Assembly (NCBI RefSeq): GCF_001625325.1
Contig: NZ_JRQQ01000003.1
Span: forward strand, 124,001 to 188,000
Reading direction: 5' to 3'
Source: Croceicoccus estronivorus
Lineage (GTDB): Bacteria; Pseudomonadota; Alphaproteobacteria; Sphingomonadales; Sphingomonadaceae
DNA: 64,000 nucleotides
Shown here: piece after piece, positions 24,881 to 34,371 of the stretch
How the letters are laid out: each line of letters begins with the position of its first letter
Position numbering within the stretch: position 1 is the stretch's first letter
Notes under the pieces: model-generated
What the model saw: the letters and a program-made list of their open reading frames with translations, nothing else
Databases searched by the model: none
Told to the model about the DNA's origin: nothing
Program-made: the position numbers and the translations under genes

Positions 24881-25933
24881 AAGTTCGGGGCTAATCCCCT
24901 GCCGGAGCTCTAGGCGGCGGACGAGCTTGTCATTGAGAAGGAGCGGGGCCGGCAATTCGATCACGGTGCGCCGTCCAATAAGGGGGCCGCGATCGCTTGT
25001 GAGATCCTCGGCGCGGGGCCGTCCCACCATTTCCTCGCGTGCCTCCTGAAATCGCTCGGCTCGCTCTTCGATCGGTGCGAATACGTATCTCTCACCTTCG
25101 ATCCCACGCGGCCGGCCTTCAGGAAAGGCCGCAAGATTTGCGGTCATTGGAAACCCGGAGGCGCGGAACATCTGTGCCAGTGTGCCTCGAGCAATGGGGT
25201 CAAATGCCATCGGTGCATTTTCGTCGCCGACTTCCAGCAGGGGCGGCTCCTCCGGATCGATGATTTTCAATGACGAATGCTCATTGAGATCGCTCGAGAT
25301 GAAGGTACCGCAGGCGAGCCTTTCTCCGGCAACATGGGTTGGAAATGTAACGGTTCGTTTCTGTGCTCTGCCGCCCCGAAGCCCTTTGTTGGTTGGCAGG
25401 CCAAGCTGTTCGTCACGGTAGGCGGTCGAGGTCTGTGTACCTTTGCATTCGACGACGTGAAACTTGCCGTTTCGGCTGACACAGATGAAATCGGGTGCCT
25501 TCCCTGGACCTCGTTTGGCGGCTTTCCCCGTATATGTCCCGCCATAGGTCGCCAGATAGCGTTCAATGAAGTAGCGGCCGTCGCAGATGCCGATCAGGTT
25601 CATGCGCCTGCTGATCCAGTGAATCGGCAGCCCCATCCCGATGTCGTCGCTGAGTATTGTTTTCTGATGTGCATCGAGCTCGGCAAACTCTGGGGACAGG
25701 GTTAGCTGATGCTCGTTGCGCCAAGCAAAGATATAGCGTGCGTACGCCCAGAATTCTGCAAGCGAAGCCCCCGATGCGAGTACCGGTGTCGTCAGACGTC
25801 CGATCAGCAGCAGAACCTCGGCCATGTCGCTTTCATAGGTTCGAGGGTGAACCGGGAACCGCGGTGGAAGCTTCTTGCCAGGCCAGGTGGCTGCGACCGT
25901 ACTGACGGTGAACTTTTTTGGAAGTAACGCCAT
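24725..25933 (-). CDS. PD-(D/E)XK-like protein at the island end
   Basis: A 402-residue protein of unknown family. Residues about 148-170 contain PDFICVSRNGKFHVVECKGT, which fits a restriction-endonuclease core (PD, then ExK with Cys between). The rest has no motif that I recognise. It is the last gene of the minus-strand defence series, 100 bp downstream of the HNH nuclease gene. This suggests an auxiliary nuclease for the same system. Without a search, the nuclease call rests on one motif. Confidence 0.6.
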   Translation of the reverse strand: MALLPKKFTVSTVAATWPGKKLPPRFPVHPRTYESDMAEVLLLIGRLTTPVLASGASLAEFWAYARYIFAWRNEHQLTLSPEFAELDAHQKTILSDDIGMGLPIHWISRRMNLIGICDGRYFIERYLATYGGTYTGKAAKRGPGKAPDFICVSRNGKFHVVECKGTQTSTAYRDEQLGLPTNKGLRGGRAQKRTVTFPTHVAGERLACGTFISSDLNEHSSLKIIDPEEPPLLEVGDENAPMAFDPIARGTLAQMFRASGFPMTANLAAFPEGRPRGIEGERYVFAPIEERAERFQEAREEMVGRPRAEDLTSDRGPLIGRRTVIELPAPLLLNDKLVRRLELRQGISPELLSDDAVTLMEERIIERKEDPGILAPTKFESDTDEVVMNVGKLFRSELKLLY

Positions 25934-26033
25934 CGCTTCAGTCCTCTCGGCCTCCTCTGGTTGTCACGTGGTGTGTAACCCATCGGTAGAGCTGCCAAAA
26001 CTCGGCGCGGGCGGATGAACAGTGAGAAGGCCG

Positions 26034-27047
26034 CTAATCAGTGCTACCTCCCGAAATCAGCTGGCCCTGATAGAAAGTCCATCGCTCTTCGAGCGCTTGC
26101 GGATCAGGGCCCGAAGTCCCGTTGAGCAGCAGCGTTGCTCCATCGAACTGTTCATATCCGGCAAGTCTGGCCTGAGGGTGGACAGTAATCTTCATCGATC
26201 TCGGATCGATGCCAAGCAGCCCGAGATCGAAAAGGGTGTGCAGGTCGCTCCTCAGGAGCAGACCATTTTCCTCGCTATTGTCGTTTGACAGCGCATAGGG
26301 GTTGACGTGCGCGGCCTCCAGCAGTCCGGGGAACGCACAGCCGCTGACCTGACAGGAAGCACCGTACCGTCGGATCAGACGCTTTCGAAATCGGACTTGA
26401 CCGCGACGAAGCGCGATTTCCTTCAGGACACGCCGCCGCTCTTCGATGATCGAACCCGAGCGCTGACGGTCTGTGCCTCCCGTCGCTACGATCGAAAGCC
26501 TGCGCACGTGGTTACGGACAATCGCAGTCGCGGCGGGACTGGACAGCAGGAACGCCTCAAGGCGCGCAAGGTCGATCTCCTTGATTGACATCTGGTCGTT
26601 CGGACGCATGACAGCGCCGTTCAGCACGTCGAGTGTGATGTCCGACGGGCACTGCGTGAACGTAGCTCCGTAGTGCGCCTCGAAAGTCGTCACCTGCACG
26701 ACATCCTCGACTGGTTCGTCGAAAAGGTGTCCGGACGTGCACCGCCAACGAGGGCTCTGCGTCGTACGAGCTTTGACGTTGACAGCGCTGCATGTCGGGC
26801 AACGCTGACGAGCCTTCGGCCCCGTGCCTTCAACCACATTCTCGATCGTAGCGATGCCAAGAACCGCGACGCGCGAACGAATTACCGCGACGTCACCGCT
26901 GCGCACACTGCGGTGGTTGGCGACGTCACTGTCGTACCTATACATGGCGGAAGGCTTGTCGGCGTAGCCCGCATTGCCGCCGTATTGGCGAGCACCTTCA
27001 ACCGTGAGAAACGACCAAGCTCTGGGCGAAGTCATGAGGGCCGCCAT
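26034..27047 (-). CDS. HNH endonuclease with PUA/EVE-like N-terminus
   Basis: About 337 residues. The N-terminal part (RQYGGNAGYADKPSAMYRYD, HRSVRSGDVAVIRS, VLGIATIENVV) resembles the EVE/PUA-like folds that bind modified bases. A Zn-ribbon-like CPTC...CTSGH follows. The C-terminus has an HNH nuclease core, LLEAAHVNPYAL then NGLLLRSDLHTLFDLGLLGI. Such fusions cut DNA with modified bases. I start at MAALMTSPRAW because an earlier ATG would overlap the upstream gene by 110 bp. Another possible start is MTSPRAW, at 27035. Confidence 0.75.
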   Translation of the reverse strand: MAALMTSPRAWSFLTVEGARQYGGNAGYADKPSAMYRYDSDVANHRSVRSGDVAVIRSRVAVLGIATIENVVEGTGPKARQRCPTCSAVNVKARTTQSPRWRCTSGHLFDEPVEDVVQVTTFEAHYGATFTQCPSDITLDVLNGAVMRPNDQMSIKEIDLARLEAFLLSSPAATAIVRNHVRRLSIVATGGTDRQRSGSIIEERRRVLKEIALRRGQVRFRKRLIRRYGASCQVSGCAFPGLLEAAHVNPYALSNDNSEENGLLLRSDLHTLFDLGLLGIDPRSMKITVHPQARLAGYEQFDGATLLLNGTSGPDPQALEERWTFYQGQLISGGSTD

Positions 27048-27063
27048 CCACCCTGCCGCCCTT

Positions 27064-27864
27064 TCATCTGCCGCGGCCCAGTAAACGGTCTGTCCACGAT
27101 CGATGCGGTGGCTCACCAACTGCGGGCGACTGCGCAAAGAACCCGTCGACCGCATTTTCAAGTTCCCGATCATCGAGTTCAGACAGGAGCTGAACCTGAT
27201 TACGAAGCCTCAGACGAATAACAGCCTCGCGCATGGCATCTTCCATTGCCGAACGCCCGAGCCGCTTCGAAGCACGCAGCCAACCCTCGGCCAGCGCTCG
27301 TGCGAGTCGGGCGTCGTTTCCGACCGACGGGCGTTCCGTGATCTGGACCAGCGCGTCTTCAGTGAGCGTGCCGAGCAGCTCCCATCGTGCTTCTGCCGAG
27401 GCACCTCGATCCAGGATTCGCCCCCGCATCCACAGCCGCTGGAACGTATTGCGCACACCTCCGTGGAAACGCTCTGCCGGCCGATCCGAAAATCGCCAAG
27501 CCACCAGATCGGAAAGAAGTACACAGGCCAGAAACGCCCATACGTCGTCGCGCAGGGCCTCGCCGCTGTCGAGCTCGTCCCGCTGGGCAAGAAAGGCCGA
27601 CGCGCGCTCATCGAACCGCGCGCGATCAACTGCGCTTCCTCGATCCGGGAATCCGCAGTCTGCTGCGATCTTCTGGAGGCCAGCGCGAAGATCGACGAGG
27701 ACGTCATGCCTGATCGGACTACCGCCGCTCGCAGCGTAGCGGGTTTCGACGGGAAAGCTGTCGGCGTCGACAACTGGCTCAGGATACCTCGTGTCGTCGG
27801 CACGGTTGGCCAAGAGCGCGTCGACAGCGAGACGATCGAGCCGGGGGAACAACTGCACGATCAC
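27064..27864 (-). CDS. Hypothetical protein of the Z1/GHKL system
   Basis: A 266-residue, mostly helical soluble protein. The middle contains DDVWAFLACVLLSDLVAWRF and FHGGVRNTFQRLWMRGRILD, which resemble small proteins labelled DUF6339 that I associate with Z1-type clusters; this is weak recollection. The C-terminus is basic. It overlaps the upstream gene by 4 bp and ends 16 bp before the HNH gene, so it is an integral part of the operon. No catalytic motif is visible. Confidence 0.7.
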   Translation of the reverse strand: MIVQLFPRLDRLAVDALLANRADDTRYPEPVVDADSFPVETRYAASGGSPIRHDVLVDLRAGLQKIAADCGFPDRGSAVDRARFDERASAFLAQRDELDSGEALRDDVWAFLACVLLSDLVAWRFSDRPAERFHGGVRNTFQRLWMRGRILDRGASAEARWELLGTLTEDALVQITERPSVGNDARLARALAEGWLRASKRLGRSAMEDAMREAVIRLRLRNQVQLLSELDDRELENAVDGFFAQSPAVGEPPHRSWTDRLLGRGR

Positions 27865-28772
27865 GCGCTGTCCTCCAGACTGACGATGTCGGCTATGGCG
27901 AGAATACCGGCGTGGAATGTCGACGGGCGGAGGTCGATCATGCTGCGGACTGCGGCAACATCTTGGCCGGGGAAGGCGAGGTCAATCCAGTGGGCCGCCC
28001 GTCCGGCAATCGAGCAGGGATCGGAATCCGCGGCGAGCCGCTCGAAGTCGCTCTGACGCAGCGAGGCAGAAATGATCTGGGTCATGACATCCGCAAGGAC
28101 CACCTGGGTAGTGGCGCGATCGCCGGCCAGCAGGCGACCAGTCACATCGGCGCGGTCGCTGTTGAGATACAGTCGAACACTTCCACCGAAGTCGCGATGC
28201 AAGTTGCCGGGCGTCCAGTGCAGTAGCCACGGCGCGTAAGCCTCCGGACGCCCCGGAAAGCGTTCGAGAAAGCTGACAGCCTCCATCGGGAAGCGCGGTT
28301 CCTCGCCTTCCAGCCGCAGATCCAGCTGATCTGACCAGAGCTTCGACCCGGCACGGTCGGGCGACAGTGGCGAACCATCGTGCGGCTGGCGCAGGAGGAC
28401 GAGAGTATCGACGAGCAGTCTCTGAGAAAGACTACGGCCGGACACAAGCACGTCGACGACAACCGTCGGCTCCATCCGCTTCAATGGCAGGTTCGAGGTT
28501 GCAATTATTCGTCGCGGCATATTGCCAATGCCGGTTCCAATCCTGACGACGAGCTCGAGCGTCCCATCGTCAATCGACATCGAGAGCAGCTCAGCGGCGC
28601 GAGCGAGATCCGCGGTCACGATGCGTCGTAGGCGAAGATCCCTTGCAGCGTCCCAGTCGGGCAGCCAAGCGTCGGCGATCGGCGTTTCCACGCCATCCTC
28701 GAGCAACACCCAGGGTTCGGGGCTTATCGCGGTATGGTCGAGGGTCAGAAACGGAAATGCGATCCTCCCCAT
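27861..28772 (-). CDS. Hypothetical protein of the Z1/GHKL system
   Basis: A 303-residue protein with no family that I recognise. It begins MGRIAFPFLTLDHTAISPEP and contains beta-rich stretches (TLELVVRIGTGIGNMPRRII, VVVDVLVSG). No membrane segments are seen. It overlaps the GHKL ATPase stop (ATGA) and the next gene start by 4 bp, so its expression is tightly coupled to both. It is probably a structural or specificity partner of the ATPase. This is inferred from position only. Confidence 0.7.
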   Translation of the reverse strand: MGRIAFPFLTLDHTAISPEPWVLLEDGVETPIADAWLPDWDAARDLRLRRIVTADLARAAELLSMSIDDGTLELVVRIGTGIGNMPRRIIATSNLPLKRMEPTVVVDVLVSGRSLSQRLLVDTLVLLRQPHDGSPLSPDRAGSKLWSDQLDLRLEGEEPRFPMEAVSFLERFPGRPEAYAPWLLHWTPGNLHRDFGGSVRLYLNSDRADVTGRLLAGDRATTQVVLADVMTQIISASLRQSDFERLAADSDPCSIAGRAAHWIDLAFPGQDVAAVRSMIDLRPSTFHAGILAIADIVSLEDSA

Positions 28773-30613
28773 CAGCCAACCTCGTCAGAGCTTATGCGCG
28801 CGGTCATCGTAACCGCACAGTCTTCCGGCATGCGAACCGACACTTGGAACCTGCCCCGACGGCCCCCAAGGGCAACGGTGCGGTCGACCGCCAACGCCTC
28901 TCCATGTTCATCGACAACGCGCATGATAGTCGGCCGCTCGGCAGTCGAGGATTCGGATGCCGTTCCGCCATCCATGACCAATAGTGGATCCAGGTGGAGC
29001 GAGAGGGCCGGCCCTTCGCCGCGTACGACGAGTTCGAAAACAGCGACAGGCCCGGTTTCGCCGAGCTCGAGTCGAACGAAGGCAGGTCGCGTAACGGACG
29101 GTCCCGTGCGGCCGCCGCCACCGCGCCCAGGTGGGTCGCGACGCGGGCCGGCTCCTTCGCCATCACCCTCCAGTGCTCTGCCGAACAGTCCTGCAACGCT
29201 GGCCAGCGACGGTCCTCTCTCTCCGTCCGGCGCCGGCGCCGATACCGGGTTTGCATATTCCAGCACGGCTGCACGAATGCGATCCACCGCTATCTTGACG
29301 ATGCTGCGAGCAGCCTTGTCGGAGAGTGCCTCGTATTGCCAGTCATCATGAGCCGGAGGCTCTGCCTTGGCGAAGGCCTCCTCGACGGTATCGTCATCGG
29401 ACGCGACAAACACACCGCCCCATTCGAAGCGATCGTCCGCAATCTGCGTCCCCGTAAAATATCGGACGACCAGCTCGACCGGGCGCATCACGGCGATCGC
29501 GGCCGATCGCTCGGGAAAGAGACTGCCCTCGCGACCCGCAGGCGCCACGCGCTCGGCACGAAGACCGCGAGCAAAGTTCAGGCGCCCCAGATCGCGCTTC
29601 GGGCGAAGAGATCGCACGACATCTCCGCCAGGCGGATCAGAGCGCAGCCCCTTCATCGCGCGAGCGAAGAGATCGAGCGGCGGGAAATCCTCAGGGCGAG
29701 GAAGTAATCGCTCCTCGCCGTCTACGAAGATCCGAAAGTGCATCATCCTGTTCTCGGGCGTACCCTCGAGCAGTCGAGGCCAGAAGAACCAGAGCAGGGC
29801 CTCCTCGATCAGGTCGACTGCACGCTCGCGGTCCTCTTCCACGAACTGCGGATCGAGGATCATGATCGATGTACCGCTGTGCTCCGGCGATCTCGCCGGG
29901 AAGCCGAGCGCGTCCGCGAGCTCGACCGCTTCCTCCTCCTCGACCGGATCGACGTATTCGCCATCACCCGACGCCTGGCCCCACCAGTGTCGTCCGGTAA
30001 AGCGGCGGCGAGTGCCGTCAGCATCAGTTGCGCTGAACGCCGAACCCAGCTGCGCCGCAATGACTCGCCGCCGAGGTGCTCCAGCATGAGTCGTCTGACT
30101 GTCGATGACGATCGTCGAGCAGCGGCTGGCAAGATACAGAGAGGTCTTCCCGTAACCGTAGGTCCCGCCTCCATGCGTCGTGTTTCGCGGGGAACCGACA
30201 TTCCTCAGAAAGTCGACAAAGTCGGTAGGCTCGTCCTTCGTCGCTGCCACATCCGCACGCGTGGGGCCTGCAAGTCCGACGGTCCCGAAATCACATATTT
30301 CCAGAACATGCGGAGTGGGCTTCGTTAGAAAGGCTTCGAGCGGCTCCGCAGCGCTTTCGTCGCGCGGCCGATCGGCCAGCAGTGTTTCGCGGAGCGCATC
30401 GAGTTCGGACGACTGGAGGACTCTGACGCGGAAATGAACCTCAGCGCCACCGTCGGAAAGCGCCGCATCACAGCTGTTCTGGACTGCCTCTCGCACGACC
30501 GTCTGCACAAGGTCGATGGATGGTGCGCCAAGGAGCTTGAGATAGCCGTCGGCTGCTAGGTTGCCGGATGCCGAATAGGCTTCGGAGTGAAGCGTCAGAG
30601 GTGGTCGAGGCAT
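28772..30613 (-). CDS. GHKL (MutL/MORC/Hsp90-like) ATPase
   Basis: About 613 residues. The N-terminal GHKL ATPase shows the N box VVREAVQNSCDAALSD (about residues 41-56). A degenerate G1 box is HVLEICDFGTVGLAG, and the Gly-rich lid is THGGGTYGYGKTSLYLASRC. A Pro/Gly-rich linker lies near residue 490 (RRDPPGRGGGGRTG). I start at MPRPPLTLHS, which overlaps the DUF4420 stop by 19 bp; open reading upstream of it is a shadow. Related ATPases act with Z1 helicases in restriction-like defence clusters. Confidence 0.85.
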   Translation of the reverse strand: MPRPPLTLHSEAYSASGNLAADGYLKLLGAPSIDLVQTVVREAVQNSCDAALSDGGAEVHFRVRVLQSSELDALRETLLADRPRDESAAEPLEAFLTKPTPHVLEICDFGTVGLAGPTRADVAATKDEPTDFVDFLRNVGSPRNTTHGGGTYGYGKTSLYLASRCSTIVIDSQTTHAGAPRRRVIAAQLGSAFSATDADGTRRRFTGRHWWGQASGDGEYVDPVEEEEAVELADALGFPARSPEHSGTSIMILDPQFVEEDRERAVDLIEEALLWFFWPRLLEGTPENRMMHFRIFVDGEERLLPRPEDFPPLDLFARAMKGLRSDPPGGDVVRSLRPKRDLGRLNFARGLRAERVAPAGREGSLFPERSAAIAVMRPVELVVRYFTGTQIADDRFEWGGVFVASDDDTVEEAFAKAEPPAHDDWQYEALSDKAARSIVKIAVDRIRAAVLEYANPVSAPAPDGERGPSLASVAGLFGRALEGDGEGAGPRRDPPGRGGGGRTGPSVTRPAFVRLELGETGPVAVFELVVRGEGPALSLHLDPLLVMDGGTASESSTAERPTIMRVVDEHGEALAVDRTVALGGRRGRFQVSVRMPEDCAVTMTARISSDEVG

Positions 30614-31608
30614 GCGACCAGCTCCGCATTTAGGGCTTCGACGCCCTGGTTGCTCAGACGGCAATGTTCCGCCGTGCCAAGGTTCACGACATAGGAGATT
30701 TGTTCGACGCCGCTCGGGACGACACCGCCCGCAAAGCTTTCGGGAATGACCCGGGGAAACTGAGCGTCGATCAGATAGTGGTCTTCTTCTTCCAGTCGAA
30801 ACCGGCACCGGTTCCATTCCCGGGATTCAGGATCGGCACAGCCATAGCTCGAGACGAGGCGCGCGACTTCCTGCCTGTCAGAGGCAGCGCGCATGACATC
30901 GGCTGCAATCCTCGCGACCGAGATGTCTCCACCTGTCGTTTCCGCCAGCTGAAACACCGCAAGCGTCAGGGAGCCTCCAACCGGAGGCAGAAGCTGGTCC
31001 ACAGCCGAAATCGTCACACTTTGCGTAGCTGATCGGCTGGTCGTCTTCACTTCTGTCGCAACGGTTCCACCGCGGAAATCGTGGCGCTCGCGAAGCGGAC
31101 CACGCCAGAGCTTCCAAGCCCTCGAATCCAGGCCGAGCAGCTTGCGCAGCATCAGCAGCTCTCCGACCAGGCCCCGGATTTCCTGAATGCTCACTTTCAC
31201 TTCAGGCGCGATAAGGAGAGAGCGGAAATCCTCGATCGTGGTGCGGCACGCCTCGACGGGGGACGCTCCGCCGATGATCCGGTCCATGATCTCGTCAGCT
31301 ACATCGGCAAACACACCGTCGAGGGCGCCGATCAGGCATGTCATGTCTAGATAGCGGATAGGCGTGCCGCCGAGGGCATATGTCGCGACGCCGATGCCAA
31401 GAGTTTCGCTGGACGGCGTTTCTGTAATCCTCTCGCTCTGCCGGACGGGAAGCAGCAGTCTGAGCTGTCCCTCGCTGCCGAGAGCAAGACGCACCGAACC
31501 TGATCCAGTCTCGATCCCCGTGTCGATGCTCGGTATCTCGAGCGCCGTGGACGCTTGTCCGCCGCGGCGGAGCATCTCCCAATGATCGGCCGTCTCCTCA
31601 GCGGGCAC
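30595..31608 (-). CDS. PD-(D/E)XK motif protein, DUF4420
   Basis: A protein of about 337 residues matching the DUF4420/PD-(D/E)XK motif family. The core is QEIRGLVGELLMLRKLLGLD, then WRGPLRERHDFRGGTVATEVKTT (residues about 178-225 of the chosen frame): Glu, then Asp and ExK, consistent with an active nuclease. The GTG giving VPAEETADHW overlaps the Z1 stop by 11 bp. It is probably the restriction nuclease of the Z1/GHKL system. Confidence 0.85.
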   Translation of the reverse strand: MPAEETADHWEMLRRGGQASTALEIPSIDTGIETGSGSVRLALGSEGQLRLLLPVRQSERITETPSSETLGIGVATYALGGTPIRYLDMTCLIGALDGVFADVADEIMDRIIGGASPVEACRTTIEDFRSLLIAPEVKVSIQEIRGLVGELLMLRKLLGLDSRAWKLWRGPLRERHDFRGGTVATEVKTTSRSATQSVTISAVDQLLPPVGGSLTLAVFQLAETTGGDISVARIAADVMRAASDRQEVARLVSSYGCADPESREWNRCRFRLEEEDHYLIDAQFPRVIPESFAGGVVPSGVEQISYVVNLGTAEHCRLSNQGVEALNAELVACLDHL

Positions 31609-34237
31609 GTCCGGCCTCGAGCTGCTCGGCGATCTCGTCCTCAATCTCCTCGAGATCATCTGCAGAGGGCGGCTCCAGGAGAACGCTGAAGTATCCGCCG
31701 GCTCCTTCGGCTCTGCCGGGGAAGACGATCCCGAAGCCTACGAGGTCGCCGACGGCATCGAGGGAAGAGCGCTCGGTCGAGCCGGGTCGGGGCTGCGACG
31801 CTCGATCGATCGGATAGAGCAGCAGCATCGGAACGGACCCGACAATCCCGGCACGTCCTGTCTTGAGTCCGCTCCAGTCCGAGTTCGGAATGCCATCCCC
31901 GGCCGCGCCGCAGTCGAACAAGACATCGCGCTTGGACATCAACGCCTTGATGTCGGCAAAGTCTTCCGGCCGGTTGAGCCGACTTCTCGTCGACAGTCTG
32001 ACCGGCCCCAGACTGCCAAGAGGCTCGGCAGAAGCAGGGCCGACACGCGGTTCCACCACCCCTACGCTCCAGGTCCTCTGACTGTCGCCGGACGCCTCGA
32101 GATAGCCGAGCAGAAAGTCCGCGGAAAGTTCGCGGTGCGACGCCTGAACAGAGTAGGCGCGCAGGAACTGAACGATCAGCCTGCCGGGAACGCGCTCGAA
32201 GAGGACACGCGTCGGATCAACAGCTCGAAGACCCAGGTCAATCGCTTGGGTCATGAGATGTGCAGCCGCGGTCCAGTTCGTCTGGACGATCCGACGATCA
32301 TGATGGTCGAAGCGGATCGTCTGTACGTGCTTTCCGGCGTAGCTCACGTCGGTCAGCACTGCCGCTCTCATCTTGCTTGCGGCGGTGATGGCCATGCCGG
32401 GGATGGATCGCACGCGGACCGCGAATTCCATCGGCGTGTTGTGGCGAATGGCATATTCGGCGACATCATCCCGAATTTCCGCCTCGATCAGGGCAAGTGA
32501 CCGGAACGCAGTCGACAGCGCTTCGGTCATCCAGATCCGCGGCATGTCCTCGTAGTCGGGACGATATCCGAACCATCGGCCCATCTGCAGCAGCGTGTCG
32601 TACTGGCTGGAGGTGCGAAGGAAATAGCTGACGCACAGACCTTCGATCGTCAGGCCACGAGCAAGGATCGATCCTCCGACGACGATGTAGGTCTTCGGGG
32701 CCCCGTCATAGTCGATACGATCCTCGCTGACGCCATTCTCGACGGGCACTTCGAGCGCTTCGAGCACCGCCGGCACAAACGGAAGCAGCTGCTCGGACGT
32801 GACATGCGGATGGCGGCAAACACCCGCGGGAATTCTGAGCTGCTCGGCGTCCCAGAAGGCGAGCATCCGCTGGCACAGCGCCGACGAGGAATCCGTCAGC
32901 TGGTCGCCGATCACCTCCAGCCAAGCCTTGACCAGCGTCGCCAGCCGATCATGCATGATCACATAGGCGGAAGTGTGGATCAGCATCGACATGTGACTGT
33001 CGGCCTGGCCCCGGAAGCGGCGCGCAGCACATGAAGCGAGAAAATAGAGGACCGCGTCCTCGAGCGAGGAAGGCATACGCGGCTGAAAGGCGTCCTTTTC
33101 CGCCCGGCTCGGCGGCTGAAGCAGCGCAGTGTCGTCTTCCGCAATGTCGCGGATCATGTCGAGCCCCTCTTCCTCCGGCAGGGGCGCGTCGGCATCGGCA
33201 GGCGGCCGGCCGAACAGCCGTTCCGTGCCAAAATAGCCATCCGGCGTCGGTAGAGCAGTGATGAAGTCCTTCGGATAGAGATCGTCCAGCTCTCCGCCGT
33301 TTGTGGGAAACGGGTTGATCAGAACATTCGCGAAGGGCGTCGCAGTGTATCCGACATAGGAGTTCGCTGGAAACTTCTTCAGGATTAACCGGATATTTTC
33401 GTTGATCCGGGTCATGTCATACTCACCCGAGGCGGTGTTGACGCTGGCCTGATCGCATTCGTCGTCGATGATGAGAACACGGAGCCGGCGCAGCACGGCC
33501 GGCAAGGTACGGTCGAGCGTTGCGAGAAGCTGACCGAGCGGAGCCACGTTCTTCTTGACGACGGCGAGCTGGACGACGCCTTCGGCTGGCGCAGGAAAGC
33601 CGCCGTTCGGCGGCATTCTGAAATCGCCCTGATCGTCCTCGCTGGTCCGGAGTTCCCATCGGTCGCGGAGCCGATCGACTAGATCCTTGCGCATCCGGCT
33701 CTGCGTTTGGCGGCGCAGCTTGTTCGTCAGACCGGCTAGAATGATCACCAAGTTGTAGCCGGCGTCGACCGCCTTGGCGATGACCGCCGTCATGTTCGCT
33801 GTCTTGCCCGACTGGACATGACCGATTACGAGACCCCGGCAGGCAAAGCTCTCAGTTGCAGGATTTTCGAGCAGCGAGACGATCTCGTTGGAAGCGACGC
33901 CAATCCGCTCGTCGACTGTCTCGGCAGACCAGCCTTTGGAATCCACGAGGTAGGAACGCAGCGCCGGCCAGTGCCGGTCGCCCTCTGCGGGACCACGATA
34001 CCACTGCTGACGCACGCGGAACATTGAATTGACGCGAAGGATTTCGATGGGACGGATCGTGGCCCTGACACTTTCTATCGCGGCGGCAAAGTCTTCCTCC
34101 TGCTCGGACGAGAAGGCGCCAAGGATCGGCTCGAGATCCGCCCGGACGAGACGAGCGGCGTCATCGACGTCGACCGCCGTTGCGAGGCGCGCACGCAGCT
34201 GTCTGGCAAATGCCTCTGTCTGTGTCGCCGATGCCAC
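31598..34237 (-). CDS. Z1-domain superfamily II helicase-like protein
   Basis: An 879-residue Z1-domain protein. Walker A is VIGHVQSGKTANMTAVIAKA (about residues 137-157), Walker B is VLIIDDECDQASVNTASG (near 282), and a SAT-like motif is VGYTATPFANVLINPF. The Z1 domain proper follows (SILARGLTIEGLCVSYFLRT, then LLQMGRWFGYRPDYED). All motor motifs look intact. A GTG start follows GGGGGA. It is the likely motor of the cluster, acting with the GHKL ATPase and the DUF4420 nuclease. Confidence 0.92.
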   Translation of the reverse strand: MASATQTEAFARQLRARLATAVDVDDAARLVRADLEPILGAFSSEQEEDFAAAIESVRATIRPIEILRVNSMFRVRQQWYRGPAEGDRHWPALRSYLVDSKGWSAETVDERIGVASNEIVSLLENPATESFACRGLVIGHVQSGKTANMTAVIAKAVDAGYNLVIILAGLTNKLRRQTQSRMRKDLVDRLRDRWELRTSEDDQGDFRMPPNGGFPAPAEGVVQLAVVKKNVAPLGQLLATLDRTLPAVLRRLRVLIIDDECDQASVNTASGEYDMTRINENIRLILKKFPANSYVGYTATPFANVLINPFPTNGGELDDLYPKDFITALPTPDGYFGTERLFGRPPADADAPLPEEEGLDMIRDIAEDDTALLQPPSRAEKDAFQPRMPSSLEDAVLYFLASCAARRFRGQADSHMSMLIHTSAYVIMHDRLATLVKAWLEVIGDQLTDSSSALCQRMLAFWDAEQLRIPAGVCRHPHVTSEQLLPFVPAVLEALEVPVENGVSEDRIDYDGAPKTYIVVGGSILARGLTIEGLCVSYFLRTSSQYDTLLQMGRWFGYRPDYEDMPRIWMTEALSTAFRSLALIEAEIRDDVAEYAIRHNTPMEFAVRVRSIPGMAITAASKMRAAVLTDVSYAGKHVQTIRFDHHDRRIVQTNWTAAAHLMTQAIDLGLRAVDPTRVLFERVPGRLIVQFLRAYSVQASHRELSADFLLGYLEASGDSQRTWSVGVVEPRVGPASAEPLGSLGPVRLSTRSRLNRPEDFADIKALMSKRDVLFDCGAAGDGIPNSDWSGLKTGRAGIVGSVPMLLLYPIDRASQPRPGSTERSSLDAVGDLVGFGIVFPGRAEGAGGYFSVLLEPPSADDLEEIEDEIAEQLEAGRAR

Positions 34238-34371
34238 GAAGTCCCCCAGCCTGAAAGTTCGAGTCCTCTCTCGTTCCCGTTGTGCACAGCGACTACCGAA
34301 GCGACAAGTCTATTCTAGCAGATCGAACTACTTGCGGGCCGCTGGCGGCGTTGACGGATGGCGATGTGGGC

